A stretch of DNA of 54,061 bases from positions 1 to 54,061 of the forward strand of contig CAJWEZ010000028.1 in NCBI GenBank assembly GCA_913030605.1, written 5' to 3'. The stretch's first letter is position 1; each line of letters starts with the position of its first letter. The translations under genes were made by a program, and so were the position numbers. Source of the stretch: an uncultured Spirochaeta sp. (GTDB taxonomy: Bacteria > Spirochaetota > Spirochaetia > DSM-27196 > Alkalispirochaetaceae). Of the stretch, positions 44,003 to 53,904 are shown piece by piece. The notes under the pieces are model-generated. The model made no database searches and was not told the origin of the DNA. It saw only the letters and a list, made by a program, of their open reading frames with translations.

Positions 44003-44712
44003 GATTCATGTCGCCTCTCGTGAGTTTTCACGACGACCGCATGCCCGTTGACGTTGCCCACAACGACGAGTCCGTCGCGGGATCGAATCTCATGAACCAG
44101 GCTGGTAACACCCTCGCATCCGAAAAAGCCGTAGTCGTCAAACACAATGATCCCCCCAGGGGGGACGCGGGGATAGACCCAGTCAAACACGCCTCGAGCC
44201 GATTCGTACACGTCCACGTCTATGTGACAGAGTGCGATCGGGTCGGAGGGCAGCAGGTGCGCCGTGTCGTCCGGAAACACGCCGGACAGAAGCCGGAAAT
44301 TCGGCAAGGCGAGACTATGAAGAAACGTGCGGACTGTGTCAAGGCTGGTGTCTGCGTGCTCGCCGCCGCGATAGTACGGGTCCCGCGGCCCGGCCTTTGC
44401 GACGCCGGCGAACGTGTCCGCCACGTACAGCGGACGGGTATCGCCGAGCTGGTGCAGGCGAATCCCCATAAGGGCCGCGCTCCCGCCGCGCCACGTCCCG
44501 ACCTCGAGTATCCCTCCGGATATCTTGGAGGTCTGTCCCACCAGTTCCCACAGCTCGTACAACCGGGCAGGATCCAGCATCGTATTGTCGCGGACGCGCT
44601 TCCACGCCTCCAGAAACGCCGAATCCGCTTCCCAGGGACGATAGTCCGCGTCAATCGGCGTGTGTCCGTACCCCGGCGGGTATACGCGTACCTCGGTTGC
44701 GGTGTGAGCCAT
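43999..44712 (-). CDS. TylF/MycF-type O-methyltransferase
   Basis: A 237-residue SAM-dependent methyltransferase. The SAM motif I is ILEVGTWRGGSAALMG, with DTFAGVAKAGPRD downstream and the metal-binding region CHIDVDVYESARGVFDWV followed by IIVFDDYGF, as in macrocin O-methyltransferase. Members methylate sugar hydroxyls; with no biosynthetic cluster here the substrate is open, and a cell-surface glycan is plausible. The stop overlaps the lytic transglycosylase start. The fused gene upstream ends 110 bases away; a weak hairpin of about 5 bases lies in that gap, with nothing else visible. Confidence 0.88.
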   Translation of the reverse strand: MAHTATEVRVYPPGYGHTPIDADYRPWEADSAFLEAWKRVRDNTMLDPARLYELWELVGQTSKISGGILEVGTWRGGSAALMGIRLHQLGDTRPLYVADTFAGVAKAGPRDPYYRGGEHADTSLDTVRTFLHSLALPNFRLLSGVFPDDTAHLLPSDPIALCHIDVDVYESARGVFDWVYPRVPPGGIIVFDDYGFFGCEGVTSLVHEIRSRDGLVVVGNVNGHAVVVKTHERRHES

Positions 44713-44822
44713 ACCTCGATGGTACTACGGAAGCCTCTGCCGCGACTATCTTTCGGTTGTCCCGCGGCGATTGGGTCGTTGGACCGCCTGTGGCGTGGTC
44801 GCCCGTTGAGGCGGGTGATCGC

Positions 44823-46409
44823 CTATCGGGGAGGCTGCCGCCGGACTTCGAGGTCTCGGAACTCGCCGCGGCCAAGCGCCCGCAGCGCAAGCTCCATGCT
44901 TGCTCCCCGCGGCACCTGCAGGCGGTACCGCAGGTACTCCACCCCGTTCACGGCGATCGTCAGCATGCTGGACGCCGGGTCCACCAGAACCTCGAGTGCG
45001 TGGTCCGATCCAAGCTCCGAATCCAGCGCCGCCTGGGCGACGCGGTTCATGTTCACGTCGTCGTAGGAGACGTAGACCTCCAGGAAGGTCGAGTCGACAC
45101 CGTACTCGGCGGCGTCACGGGTGAGCCACACCAGCACACTGCGCCCGTGGCCATACCCGTCGGGCAGAGCAACGCCGGTGACCGAAAAATGGAGACCCAA
45201 TCCTGCCCATCCCGGGTCCAGGGAGCGGGCGATGACCCGGTACAGCCGCGGACGACTGTCCTGTTCGTACGGCAGGCGGAGCTTGGCAAAGCGTGCATCG
45301 GGATCGGTCTGAACGACGGCGCCGTCGGAACCCGACTCCCACGTGCCCCGGTGCGGCTCGCCGCCGGACAGATCCGGACGGTCCACCACTGACATTTCCG
45401 CCCGCGCCCGAGCGAGGGACATCGTGGGTGCTGTGGAGTCAACGTCGGCCGGGGCGCCAGCACCGGTTGCGGCGCCCGCACCGGTCGCTGTCTCGGCGGC
45501 ACCGGGCGCTGTCTCGGCGGCACCACGCGTCGCTCCGGCGGCGACAATTCTCGCCATCAGCTCGTTCACGGCGCGTTGGCTTTCCCGGTAGTTTCGTTCG
45601 ACCCCGTCCGCAAGATCCGCAAGCCGCCGGTCGATGCGGTCGAACCGAGCGGCCCCGGCGGCGGCGTAGGCGTCCAGCACCGCGGCGACCTGCTCGACCA
45701 CCTTCGCCGAGGTGGAGGCCGGGTTCTCAGCGTCGACCGCATCGAACAGCACGTGACAGGTCATCGCCATCAGGATGCCGGTGAGTTCGCGAAACGGCCG
45801 GAAATCACGTTCGGCAAGCAGCGCCAGCGGCTCTTTGACCACCGGCAGGCCGATATGGGAATCGGCAAGGCCGCGCCCGTGACCCGGCATGTGCTTGATC
45901 ACCGGCAACACGCCGCCGGCCTTCTGCCCGTCGGCCATCGCCTGGGCCAGAACCCGCACCTGGTCCGGGTCCGAGCCGAAGGCGCGATTGGCGATGAAGC
46001 CGGTATCGGGTTCCGGCGGCATGTCGAGCACCGGGGCGCAGTCGACATCGACGCCAACCGACATCAGGTCCGCCGCGATCAGCCGCCCGCAGGCATAGGC
46101 CGCCTCCCTCGCCTCATCGGGAGCGGCGGCATAGCGCTTCCCGATCACCGAGGCGGCGGGATAGTCGCGCACCAGCGGCGGGCGCAGACGCCGGACGGTT
46201 CCGCCTTCCTGATCGATCAGCACGGGGACATTACGGCCGACCGCATCGCGCAGCTCCGCCGTCAGCGCCCTCACTTGCTCCTTGCTTTCGACATTGCGGC
46301 CGAACAGGATGAAGCCCCAGGGCTGTTCCGCGCGGAAGAATGCCTTCTCCTCGGCGCTGAGGCGGGCGCCGGCGCAACCGAGAATCATGGCTTTCGGGGC
46401 GTTTGTCAT
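44823..46409 (-). CDS. Chimeric frame: N-terminal NagZ joined to a spirochaetal protein
   Basis: A 528-residue frame. Residues 1 to about 240 are an alphaproteobacterial NagZ, beta-N-acetylhexosaminidase of peptidoglycan recycling (KAMILGCAG, PWGFILFGRN, VLIDQEGG, and the catalytic-region KHMPGHGRGLADSH). It stops at TSAKVVEQ, before the SDDLSM segment that carries the nucleophile aspartate, so the enzyme is incomplete. The rest, after about base 45,690, is different: a short helical stretch, a repetitive Ala/Thr/Gly linker (GAAETAPGAAETATGAGA), then a beta-sandwich, LamG/lectin-like domain (FAKLRLPYEQ, RSVLVWLTRDAAEYGVDSTF, IAVNGVEYLRYRL). The two halves belong to different organisms and the join is most likely a contig artefact. 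Confidence 0.8.
   Translation of the reverse strand: MTNAPKAMILGCAGARLSAEEKAFFRAEQPWGFILFGRNVESKEQVRALTAELRDAVGRNVPVLIDQEGGTVRRLRPPLVRDYPAASVIGKRYAAAPDEAREAAYACGRLIAADLMSVGVDVDCAPVLDMPPEPDTGFIANRAFGSDPDQVRVLAQAMADGQKAGGVLPVIKHMPGHGRGLADSHIGLPVVKEPLALLAERDFRPFRELTGILMAMTCHVLFDAVDAENPASTSAKVVEQVAAVLDAYAAAGAARFDRIDRRLADLADGVERNYRESQRAVNELMARIVAAGATRGAAETAPGAAETATGAGAATGAGAPADVDSTAPTMSLARARAEMSVVDRPDLSGGEPHRGTWESGSDGAVVQTDPDARFAKLRLPYEQDSRPRLYRVIARSLDPGWAGLGLHFSVTGVALPDGYGHGRSVLVWLTRDAAEYGVDSTFLEVYVSYDDVNMNRVAQAALDSELGSDHALEVLVDPASSMLTIAVNGVEYLRYRLQVPRGASMELALRALGRGEFRDLEVRRQPPR
45680..45702. other. Right chimeric junction inside nagZ
   Basis: On the minus strand NagZ homology ends with the codons for AKVVEQV (45708-45687) and the next codons encode an unrelated helical sequence. 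Genes to the left are spirochaete-like; all to the right are alphaproteobacterial. No mobile element, tRNA or repeat lies at the change. The frame is kept, possibly through a short shared sequence in the region GAGCAGGTC. Confidence 0.75.
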
Positions 46410-46521
46410 GGGCGAATCATATGAGATCGAGGCCAAAGCACGAATAAGCCCCGACATTCATGCACAATTTTGTGTGGTCCTGCACGGCAAAAACACCAAT
46501 TCCGCGCCCGCGCCTCCGAAA

Positions 46522-48747
46522 TCAGCGCGGAACGAAGCAGCTTCCGCCTTCCGCCTTGTACTGCTCGCACAGCGACAGCGCTTCGGAAAGGCTGGAGGCG
46601 CCGATGCGCACCCGATAGAACGTGCCCTTGCCCGCGATCGTCGCCGGCACGATCTCCACCGGTCGCCTGCCGAGCACAGCAGGGTGCTGGGCACTGAGCC
46701 GCCGATAGGCCTGCTGCGCCTCCTCCACCGAAGGCAGGGATGCAATCTGCATGGCATAGGCGGATGTCGACTGCGCGCTCGGCTGCGGCGCTGCCGCGGC
46801 GGGCGCGGTTGCCGTCGTCGCAGCGGCGGGCGCCGGGCTAGAGGCAGGAGCCGAGCTGGCGGCGGCAACGCGCGCGGGCGCGCCGCCCGGAGGCCGCGGC
46901 GTCGGCAGCGGCACATTGGCGATGCCGAAATCCTGCACGGGCTCTTCCGCAGCGGCCGGCTCTTCCGTCGCTTCGACTGCACCCTCGGCGGCAGCTTCTG
47001 CCACGGTGGACGGCTCGGTGGCGGCCGGCGTTTCCGCGCCCGTTTGGTCTGTTGCTCCAGCCGTCTGCGAGGCGGTCGTCGCCTGCGATGACGGGGGCGC
47101 CAGCGAAGACGCAGCGGTCTGATCGCTCGCACCGGCAGCCGCACTGTCCTGCGGCACGGAGGTGACAAGCTGACCGTTCTCATCGGGAAGCGCGGATTGG
47201 GTCTCGATCCTTCTGACCCCGGATGACGATGAAGGGCTGGACTCGGCCACATCGCGCTCGACCAGCGTGCCATCGGGCCTGACGATCATGGTTCTGACCT
47301 TGCGAGGCTCGAGACCGCCGGTATCGGCTGTGCCGCTCGCGGCGCTGCCGGCCAGCGGATTGGGCGCGACGCTTTCGACATCGGTCGGCTCCTGGTCGGA
47401 GGCGATCAGGCTGCCCTGACGCGGCGCTTCGGCCAGCGTTCCGGACACATCGTTGAAGACGGCATTATCCTGATTGGGAACGACCTCGCCGCCTGGATCC
47501 TCCGGCGCTTCCTTGACGCTTGAATTGTCGGCCGTGATGACCACCGGCTCGCCGCCACTGTCGCCGGCGAAATAGCGCATGCCTGCAAACACGAACAGCA
47601 CGGCCAGCGCTATCGCGGCAATGCCGATCAGGGCGACGCGCCCTGCCCCCAGGAAGGTCGCAGGCAGCAGGCCCGGACGGCGCTCGCGATCGTCAAAGTC
47701 GTAATAATCATCATCGACCGCAGCTTCAAAGCCCTCGGCAGCATCGTTGTAGCCGGCCTGCGGCGGAACCGCCTGCCTGAGGGGTTCGTCATAGGCTTCG
47801 CTGTGAGCGGCGGCGTAATAATCGGCCTCCTCCGGCAGGTCCGGCTGGGCGGGCGTCTCCTGCAGCGGATCGACCAGAGCCGGCTGGCTCGCCAACACAT
47901 CGGCAAGCTCTTCATCGAGATCGAATTCGTAAGGCTCGGCGGAGGCGCGGGCCGGCACGACCTCGTCATCGCCCATCGGCGGCAGGTCGAGCTCATCGAC
48001 CGGCGCGGGCGGCTCTTCAGTCGAAATCAGCGCGGCCGGATCGAAGTCCCCGTCGCGATCGTCGTCGCCAGCCGCCACCTCGTCCAGCGGTCCCGGGCCA
48101 TCATCGGCCAGTTCGAGCTCCGAAAGCTCAAGCGCGATTTCGTCGAGATCGAGATCGAGCTCCTGATCCTCATGCGCCGCCGGCTGCCGCGGCTCTGGCT
48201 CGTATGCGGGTTCCGGTTGGTATTCCGGTTCCGGTTGGTGCGGAGGCTCCGGCGCGTATTCCGGCTCCGGCGGGTATGACGGCGGGGGCGCAACGGGTTC
48301 CTCGACGGGCGGCATTACATCGGACTGACGGGGCTGTTGCGGCTCGTATCCGCCAAGCGAGCCGCGCAATTCGAAGCTGCCGAAATCATCCGGCTGCTCT
48401 TCCTCGGGCGCGGGCTCGGCCGGCATGCTGTCCCAGATCGAAGCGGGCTTCTCCTCGGGCTCGAAGGCCTGGGGTTCGTCGTAGCGTTCCTCCTCTTCCG
48501 GCGCGAAGGATGGCTCGACCTCATGACGCGACGGCGGCTCGGACCGTTCGGACGGAGCGGGAAAGCTGTCGAACTCGCGCAGAAGCTCGTCCGTCAGGTC
48601 ATCCGCCGTTTCCGGCGGGTACGGACCTTCCTGTCGGCGCGGCGGCTCATTGTCGGACGTGCCGATCAGCCTCGCCAGTTCGGCAAAGGGATCGTCCTCG
48701 TCAAAGCCGCCATTATTGCCGTTACCCGGCTTGTTCTTGTCTGCCAT
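46522..48747 (-). CDS. SPOR-domain membrane protein
   Basis: A 741-residue protein of alphaproteobacterial type. The long N-terminal cytoplasmic region is acidic and rich in Pro and Glu (repeats like YAPEPPHQPEPEYQPEP). A single membrane segment near residues 368-392 (VALIGIAAIALAVLFVFAGM) follows. The Ala/Thr/Pro-rich periplasmic stretch ends in a SPOR domain (residues about 660-741; YAMQIASLPSVEEAQ, GTFYRVRIGA) that binds denuded septal peptidoglycan. Such proteins act in cell division. The start at ATG 48747 has GGTGG nearby. It lies between argS and nagZ as in Rhizobiales. Confidence 0.92.
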   Translation of the reverse strand: MADKNKPGNGNNGGFDEDDPFAELARLIGTSDNEPPRRQEGPYPPETADDLTDELLREFDSFPAPSERSEPPSRHEVEPSFAPEEEERYDEPQAFEPEEKPASIWDSMPAEPAPEEEQPDDFGSFELRGSLGGYEPQQPRQSDVMPPVEEPVAPPPSYPPEPEYAPEPPHQPEPEYQPEPAYEPEPRQPAAHEDQELDLDLDEIALELSELELADDGPGPLDEVAAGDDDRDGDFDPAALISTEEPPAPVDELDLPPMGDDEVVPARASAEPYEFDLDEELADVLASQPALVDPLQETPAQPDLPEEADYYAAAHSEAYDEPLRQAVPPQAGYNDAAEGFEAAVDDDYYDFDDRERRPGLLPATFLGAGRVALIGIAAIALAVLFVFAGMRYFAGDSGGEPVVITADNSSVKEAPEDPGGEVVPNQDNAVFNDVSGTLAEAPRQGSLIASDQEPTDVESVAPNPLAGSAASGTADTGGLEPRKVRTMIVRPDGTLVERDVAESSPSSSSGVRRIETQSALPDENGQLVTSVPQDSAAAGASDQTAASSLAPPSSQATTASQTAGATDQTGAETPAATEPSTVAEAAAEGAVEATEEPAAAEEPVQDFGIANVPLPTPRPPGGAPARVAAASSAPASSPAPAAATTATAPAAAAPQPSAQSTSAYAMQIASLPSVEEAQQAYRRLSAQHPAVLGRRPVEIVPATIAGKGTFYRVRIGASSLSEALSLCEQYKAEGGSCFVPR

Positions 48748-48805
48748 TTTCAAACCACCGAGGCTGCCATCGGCCTAAAAGGCCGACGGGAGAGTGCAGG
48801 TGGAC

Positions 48806-50566
48806 CTAACGCATTTCCTGCGGCGCGTCGGTTCCCGTGAGAGCCAGTCCGGAACGCAATACGGCAGCGACAGAAGATACGAGTCCGAGCTTCGCAATCG
48901 TTGATTGTCTGTCACTCTCATTAATAAAGCGTAACTCCTGCTTTTCCTTCCCTTTATTCCAGTGGGAATGGAATTGCGACGCTAGATCATAGAGATAAAA
49001 CGCCAGCCGATGCGGCTCTCGCATTGTCGCCGCCGATTCGACTACCCGCGGATATTCCGCAAGCTTGGCCACAACTCTAAGTTCTTCCGGCTCATAAGTC
49101 GCCTGCTTTACCGCATCTTCCAGTGTTTTTTGTGAAATATCCAGTCCGGGCAAGTTCTCCTGGGCCTGCCTGAGGACGGACATGCAGCGCGCATGCGCAT
49201 ACTGGACATAGAACACCGGATTGTCTTTCGATTGCTCGGTAACCTTGGCGAAGTCGAAATCGAGCGGCTCGCTGCTCTTGCGGTAAAGCATCATGAACCG
49301 CACGGAATCGCGGCCAACCTCGTCGACCACTTCGCGCAGCGTCACGAAATTGCCCGACCGCTTGGACATCTTGAGCTCCTGGCCATCGCGCATGAGCTTG
49401 ACCATCTGGCACAGCAGCACCGTCAGCTTGGTCTTGCCGCCGGACACCGCCTTGGCGAGCGCCTCCAGCCGCTTCACATAGCCGCCATGGTCGGCCCCGA
49501 GAATATAGACCATCTCGTCGAAGCCGCGCTCGTACTTGTCGCGGAAATAGGCGACGTCAGCGGCGAAATAGGTATAGCTGCCGTCCGATTTTATCAGCGG
49601 CCGGTCGATATCGTCGCCAACTTCAGTGGAGCGGAACAGCGTCTGCTCGCGGTCCTCCCAGTCTTCCGGCGTCTGCCCCTTCGGCGGCGGCAGCGTGCCC
49701 TTGTAGACATGGCCCTTGAAGGTGAGATCATTGATCGCGGAACGGATCGCTGCGGCATCGTCGGCATGAAGCTGACGCTCGGAGAAGAACACCTCATGGG
49801 TGACGTTGAGGGCGGCGAGATCGGCGCGGATCATCTCCATCATGGCGTCGATCGCCCGGTCCTTGACGATCGGCATCCACTGGTCTTCCGGCAGATTGTG
49901 CAGCGACGGACCGAATTCGGCCTTCAGCGCCTCGCCGACCGGCACGAGATAATCGCCTGGATAAAGCCCCTCGGGGATGTCGCCGATCGTCTCGCCGAGC
50001 GCCTCGCGATAGCGCAGGAAGGCGGAGCGGGCGAGCACGTCGACCTGCGCGCCGGCATCGTTGATGTAATATTCCTTGGTCACCGCAAAGCCGGCATAAT
50101 CCAGGATATTGGCGAGCGTATCGCCCACCACCGCGCCGCGGCAATGGCCGACATGCATCGGCCCGGTCGGGTTGGCGGAGACATATTCGACGTTGATCTT
50201 GCGACCCTTGCCGATTGCGCTGCGGCCGAAATCCTCGCCTTCGCGGACCAGAGCAAGCAGAACGCGCTGCCAGTAGCGCGGCGAAAACCGGATATTGATG
50301 AAGCCCGGACCGGCGATCGAAAGCTCGGCGATATCCTCATCGGTCTCAAGCGCGGCGACGATCTTTTCGGCAAGGTCGCGCGGCTTCGTCTGCAGCGGCT
50401 TGGACAGCACCAGCGCGGCGTTGACGGCAATATCGCCATGGCTCGGGTCACGCGGCGGCTCAACCACGATGCGGGCGAAATCCAGCGTGTCGCGCTTTTC
50501 CGCGATTTCGGCAATCGTCAGCAGTTGTTCGTTCAGTCTCTGTTCGAAATCGGTAAAAAGGTTCAT
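48806..50566 (-). CDS. argS: Arginine--tRNA ligase
   Basis: A 586-residue class I synthetase. It starts [10 protein letters not shown] at ATG 50566; the conserved N-terminal Add-1 domain follows, the HIGH-type motif is in [15 protein letters not shown], the KMSKS-type region is [11 protein letters not shown], and a DALR anticodon domain is at the C terminus. It is upstream of the SPOR gene and downstream of dgt on the same strand, the order common in Rhizobiales. It charges tRNA-Arg. Confidence 0.97.
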   Translation of the reverse strand: MNLFTDFEQRLNEQLLTIAEIAEKRDTLDFARIVVEPPRDPSHGDIAVNAALVLSKPLQTKPRDLAEKIVAALETDEDIAELSIAGPGFINIRFSPRYWQRVLLALVREGEDFGRSAIGKGRKINVEYVSANPTGPMHVGHCRGAVVGDTLANILDYAGFAVTKEYYINDAGAQVDVLARSAFLRYREALGETIGDIPEGLYPGDYLVPVGEALKAEFGPSLHNLPEDQWMPIVKDRAIDAMMEMIRADLAALNVTHEVFFSERQLHADDAAAIRSAINDLTFKGHVYKGTLPPPKGQTPEDWEDREQTLFRSTEVGDDIDRPLIKSDGSYTYFAADVAYFRDKYERGFDEMVYILGADHGGYVKRLEALAKAVSGGKTKLTVLLCQMVKLMRDGQELKMSKRSGNFVTLREVVDEVGRDSVRFMMLYRKSSEPLDFDFAKVTEQSKDNPVFYVQYAHARCMSVLRQAQENLPGLDISQKTLEDAVKQATYEPEELRVVAKLAEYPRVVESAATMREPHRLAFYLYDLASQFHSHWNKGKEKQELRFINESDRQSTIAKLGLVSSVAAVLRSGLALTGTDAPQEMR

Positions 50567-50623
50567 GTCAATTTCCATCCGCCGCCGCGCGACCGGCGCA
50601 AAAGGGCGCAGTTTGCCGGGCTC

Positions 50624-51841
50624 CTACCGTAAATCAGGGGTATGGTCAAACAACTGGCGGTGCGTGTTGTAGGCATAGGTGTCGGTCATGCCGGCAAGGT
50701 AGTCGGCCACATGCCGGGCAAGCTGGGCCGGTTCCAGCCGCTCGATGCCCTCGCTCCACGAATGCTCCCCCATCAGCTTCGGGTCGTCGATATAGGCGTC
50801 GAAGAGGTCGGTCACGATCTGGGCCGCGCCCTTGCGGATCACCATGATATTCGGATTGCGGTAGATGTGGTGGAACAGCAGCTTCTTGATCTGGCGATCG
50901 ATCTCAGCCATCGCCGGCGAGAAGGTCGCGAGCGTCATGCCGGCGCGGCGAACCTCATCGGCCGATTGCGGCGCGACCGTGCGCAGGTTTTCCTGCGCAA
51001 CGCCGATCACATCCTCGACCATCGCCGTGATCTGCCGGCGCATGATCTCGTTGGTGAACCGGCTCGATTCCAGCCCGGGATAGCGATCGCGAACCTCATA
51101 CATCAGGCCGGCCAGAAACGGCACCTCCTCCAGCATGTCGTAGCTCAGATAGCCCGAGCGCAGCCCGTCATCGATATCATGGGTGTTGTAGGCGATATCA
51201 TCGGCGATCGCGGCCACCTGCGCCTCCATGCTGGCATGGGTCGAAAGCCATAGATCATGGCGGGCGCAATAATCGAGGATCGGCTGCGGAACCGGCCCGC
51301 CAATGCCCTTCCCATCAGCATCCTGCAAGGGGCCGTTATGCTTGACCAGCCCCTCCAGCGCCTCCCATGTCAGATTGATTCCGTCGAACTCGGCGTAGCG
51401 GCGCTCCAGCTTGGTCACGATCCTAAGCGATTGCGCATTATGGTCAAAACCGCCATAGGCCGCCATCTTCTCGTGCAGCGCATCCTCGCCGGTGTGGCCA
51501 AAGGGGGTATGGCCGAAATCATGCACCAGCGCCACGCCCTCGGCGAGGTCCTCGTCCAGACGCAACGCGCGAGCGAGCGAGCGGGCGACTTGCGCGACCT
51601 CGATCGTGTGGGTCAGGCGTGTGCGGTAATGATCGCCGTCATTGGCGATGAACACCTGGGTCTTGTGCTTCAGCCGACGGAAGGCGGTGGTGTGGATGAT
51701 GCGGTCGCGGTCGCGCTGAAACGGCGAACGCGTCAGGCTGTCGGGCTCGGGATAGAGCCGGCCGCGGCTTTTCCACGGATTGCAGGCATAGGGCGCAAGC
51801 GCCACATCGCCGAAACCCAATGCCGATTTGTCGATTGTCAT
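50624..51841 (-). CDS. dgt: Deoxyguanosinetriphosphate triphosphohydrolase-like protein
   Basis: A 405-residue HD-domain dNTPase. The HD metal motif is spread over [15 protein letters not shown] (His), [13 protein letters not shown] (His-Asp) and the later DDIAYNTHD (Asp). It hydrolyses dGTP or other dNTPs to nucleoside and triphosphate in the family. The ATG at 51841 has AGGA 7 bases upstream; the longer open frame is not part of the gene. It is 57 bases upstream of argS and divergent from erpA, with a 180-base gap. Confidence 0.94.
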   Translation of the reverse strand: MTIDKSALGFGDVALAPYACNPWKSRGRLYPEPDSLTRSPFQRDRDRIIHTTAFRRLKHKTQVFIANDGDHYRTRLTHTIEVAQVARSLARALRLDEDLAEGVALVHDFGHTPFGHTGEDALHEKMAAYGGFDHNAQSLRIVTKLERRYAEFDGINLTWEALEGLVKHNGPLQDADGKGIGGPVPQPILDYCARHDLWLSTHASMEAQVAAIADDIAYNTHDIDDGLRSGYLSYDMLEEVPFLAGLMYEVRDRYPGLESSRFTNEIMRRQITAMVEDVIGVAQENLRTVAPQSADEVRRAGMTLATFSPAMAEIDRQIKKLLFHHIYRNPNIMVIRKGAAQIVTDLFDAYIDDPKLMGEHSWSEGIERLEPAQLARHVADYLAGMTDTYAYNTHRQLFDHTPDLR

Positions 51842-52021
51842 GCTTATTCCTGTCGCGGGAAGCGTTCCTGCTTGCGTCCTGCCGGCCACCCGGTTGCAGA
51901 TAGACCGTTGACGGCTGTCATCGCCGTTCTTAACTAAGATCAAAGGCCATTGGAAGGCGTGGATCATTCCGTGCGCCAAAACACCGATTTCAGCCCGCCT
52001 GCCGGGCTCAGGAGACTGACA

Positions 52022-52354
52022 ATGGACACCAAGACTGTCACGCTTTCAGAGGCGGCGGCCAAGAGGATCGCCGCAATCATCGCAGCCGAAGACGGCAAGA
52101 AGGCCTTGCGCGTTGCCGTGGAAGGCGGCGGCTGCTCCGGTTTCTCCTACAAGTTCGATCTCGCCGAAGACGCGGAAGCCGATGACGTGGTGATTACCCG
52201 CGGCGACGCAAAAGTGCTGATCGACGAGATTTCGCTGGTCTACATGGCCGGCTCGGAAATCGACTTCGTCGACAACCTTCTCGGCCAGTCCTTCCAGATC
52301 CAGAACCCGAACGCGGTCGCAAGCTGCGGCTGCGGCACCAGTTTCTCGATCTGA
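52022..52354 (+). CDS. erpA: Iron-sulfur cluster insertion protein (ErpA/IscA/HesB family)
   Basis: A 110-residue A-type iron-sulfur carrier. The three cluster-binding cysteines are C38 (GGGCSGFSY) and C102 and C104 (CGCGTSF). It passes Fe-S clusters to apoproteins. AGGAGA lies about 7 bases before the ATG. It diverges from dgt, the usual alphaproteobacterial arrangement, and is followed by a strong terminator. Confidence 0.95.
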   Translation: MDTKTVTLSEAAAKRIAAIIAAEDGKKALRVAVEGGGCSGFSYKFDLAEDAEADDVVITRGDAKVLIDEISLVYMAGSEIDFVDNLLGQSFQIQNPNAVASCGCGTSFSI

Positions 52355-52423
52355 GCAAGGATTTTCCGTAACCGCGCCGCGCGGCCCGCGAAACGGGACG
52401 TCTCGGTTCGCCCTAAACAGATC

Positions 52424-52456
52424 GACCGCTTCGGATGTCCGAAGCGGTCTTTTCTT
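52424..52456 (+). terminator. Intrinsic terminator after erpA
   Basis: GACCGCTTCGGA (52424-52435) pairs perfectly with TCCGAAGCGGTC (52438-52449) across two bases, followed by a T-rich run (52450-52456). It also lies just beyond the end of the convergent ialB-family gene at 52479. Confidence 0.93.
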
Positions 52457-52478
52457 TGCGATAAGCAGCGTGCGGCTC

Positions 52479-53102
52479 TCAGTTGACAGGCGCGGCGGCG
52501 GAAATTGCCGATCTGAACCCCTTCATCGACAAGGGCACGCTCAGTTCCTGACCGTTCGTCATATCGAATGTGACGCTCGCAGCCTGCGCCGTCTTGATCA
52601 TCTCCATCTGCGCTTCCGACAGTTCCTTCTCGGCGATGCAGACCTGGTTGCAGGTCATGTATGTCAGCAGGATCTGCTCGCTGCCCTCGGTTTCAACGGT
52701 GCTGACGGCTCCGCCCTTGGTCGGCTGCGCGGCCGCTTCTCCCAGCCGCATCGTCACGCCAGAGCGAAGGGCCACGTTCACCGGCGTCTGAATCACGAGC
52801 CGATCCGTGTCGCTTTCCGGCAGCTTGCCGACGGCGACCGTCATCAGACGCTGCACTTCCCCGCCCTCCTGCTGGGCATTGAGCACCTGACGAACCTCGC
52901 AGACCCGCTGCGGGGCGCCAGGCTGGGGTTCACCTTCCTTCTGCATCTGAATCAGCATGCAGTTCTGTGTCCAGTCCCCATAAGCCACGGTTGTGGAACT
53001 CGGCATGACATCATCATCGGCGGCAAGAGCAGCCCCGGCCGATGCGAGAAATACAACCAAAAATTGTGCAGTTCGATTGCTGAGACGTCGTTTCATTGTC
53101 AT
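52479..53102 (-). CDS. Invasion-associated locus B (IalB) family periplasmic protein
   Basis: A 207-residue exported protein. The signal peptide (RTAQFLVVFLASAGAALA) is followed by an IalB-type domain: VAYGDWTQNC near the N terminus, three to four cysteines (QNC, VCEV, YMTCNQVC), and IAEKELSEAQMEMIKTAQAA at the C terminus. In Bartonella, IalB contributes to erythrocyte invasion, but the family is widespread in harmless Alphaproteobacteria. The ATG at 53102 has AAAGGAG 5 bases upstream. Confidence 0.88.
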   Translation of the reverse strand: MTMKRRLSNRTAQFLVVFLASAGAALAADDDVMPSSTTVAYGDWTQNCMLIQMQKEGEPQPGAPQRVCEVRQVLNAQQEGGEVQRLMTVAVGKLPESDTDRLVIQTPVNVALRSGVTMRLGEAAAQPTKGGAVSTVETEGSEQILLTYMTCNQVCIAEKELSEAQMEMIKTAQAASVTFDMTNGQELSVPLSMKGFRSAISAAAPVN

Positions 53103-53132
53103 TTGCTCCTTTGTTGGTGGTTATTCACCCGG

Positions 53133-53891
53133 TCACGCCGCCTTGGGGCTTGAAGTTTGTTCCTGTAGCTCCAACAGGTTTTGCCAGTTTTGGGCGGACG
53201 CGAGGTGGAGCACGACCGCGTCAAGGAATGCCTTCTTGTGCCACTCCTCGATCGTCTTGGCCGGGAGAGCCCGGAACCGCTCGGCATTGACCGTCAACAG
53301 GCCATCCAGGCGATAGCGGCTCTTGTCGGGGAAGGTCATGTCCACGTGCTTGTCTTCAAGCAGGTTTTCCGCCTCAAGCGCCTTGACGAACTCTTCTCCC
53401 TGCAGGCTCTGCTGATGATAGGCATTGCAGAACTCCATCATCGGACGGGCGCCATCGCCTGCCGTGCCGTCTTCAGCGAATAACGGCTGCGCATCCTTCA
53501 GTTTGCTCGCCGGCTGGATGCGCTTGCTATCGGCATCAAACCCGAGCACCGTCTGCGTCCTGTCTTCGGACTGGATGAGAATGAACGGATAGCGCCGCAC
53601 ATAAGCTGGAATATAGGTGTTGGCGCGCCATTGCCCGCTCTCATCCACGAACAGGTTCTGGTTCTGTTTCAGACCCGTCACCGCTACCGCGGATAGGCTG
53701 TCGCCACCCCGCACGAACACAATCGGATAATGCCTCACCGCCGGCAGAAACTCGCTCGGCGCAAGCGGTATCGCATTGGCTCCGACTGCGAAGGAAAAGT
53801 CCTGCTTCTTGTCCAGAGCAAGATCCTTGTGGTCCTCAAACCGCAGCACCTGCGGCGTCTTGTAAAAAAGCGGCTTCTGATTGTCGGCCAT
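53133..53891 (-). CDS. SapC family protein
   Basis: A 252-residue protein starting MADNQKPLFYK. It has the SapC features FAVGANAIPLAPSEFLPAVRHYPIVF and ANTYIPAYVRRYPFIL, and a Phe/Tyr-rich core. SapC was named from an S-layer-related locus in Campylobacter; in Proteobacteria its role is obscure. It lies 30 bases upstream of the ialB-family gene on the same strand. The start has AGGGGGAA upstream, and just beyond it the alphaproteobacterial sequence appears to end. Confidence 0.85.
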   Translation of the reverse strand: MADNQKPLFYKTPQVLRFEDHKDLALDKKQDFSFAVGANAIPLAPSEFLPAVRHYPIVFVRGGDSLSAVAVTGLKQNQNLFVDESGQWRANTYIPAYVRRYPFILIQSEDRTQTVLGFDADSKRIQPASKLKDAQPLFAEDGTAGDGARPMMEFCNAYHQQSLQGEEFVKALEAENLLEDKHVDMTFPDKSRYRLDGLLTVNAERFRALPAKTIEEWHKKAFLDAVVLHLASAQNWQNLLELQEQTSSPKAA

Positions 53892-53904
53892 GGTGCCGTT
53901 CCCC

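Noticed and set aside
44823..46409. NagZ-lectin fusion as a new peptidoglycan-recycling enzyme
   Set aside because: NagZ lacks its nucleophile segment and the gene content changes phylum at the join.
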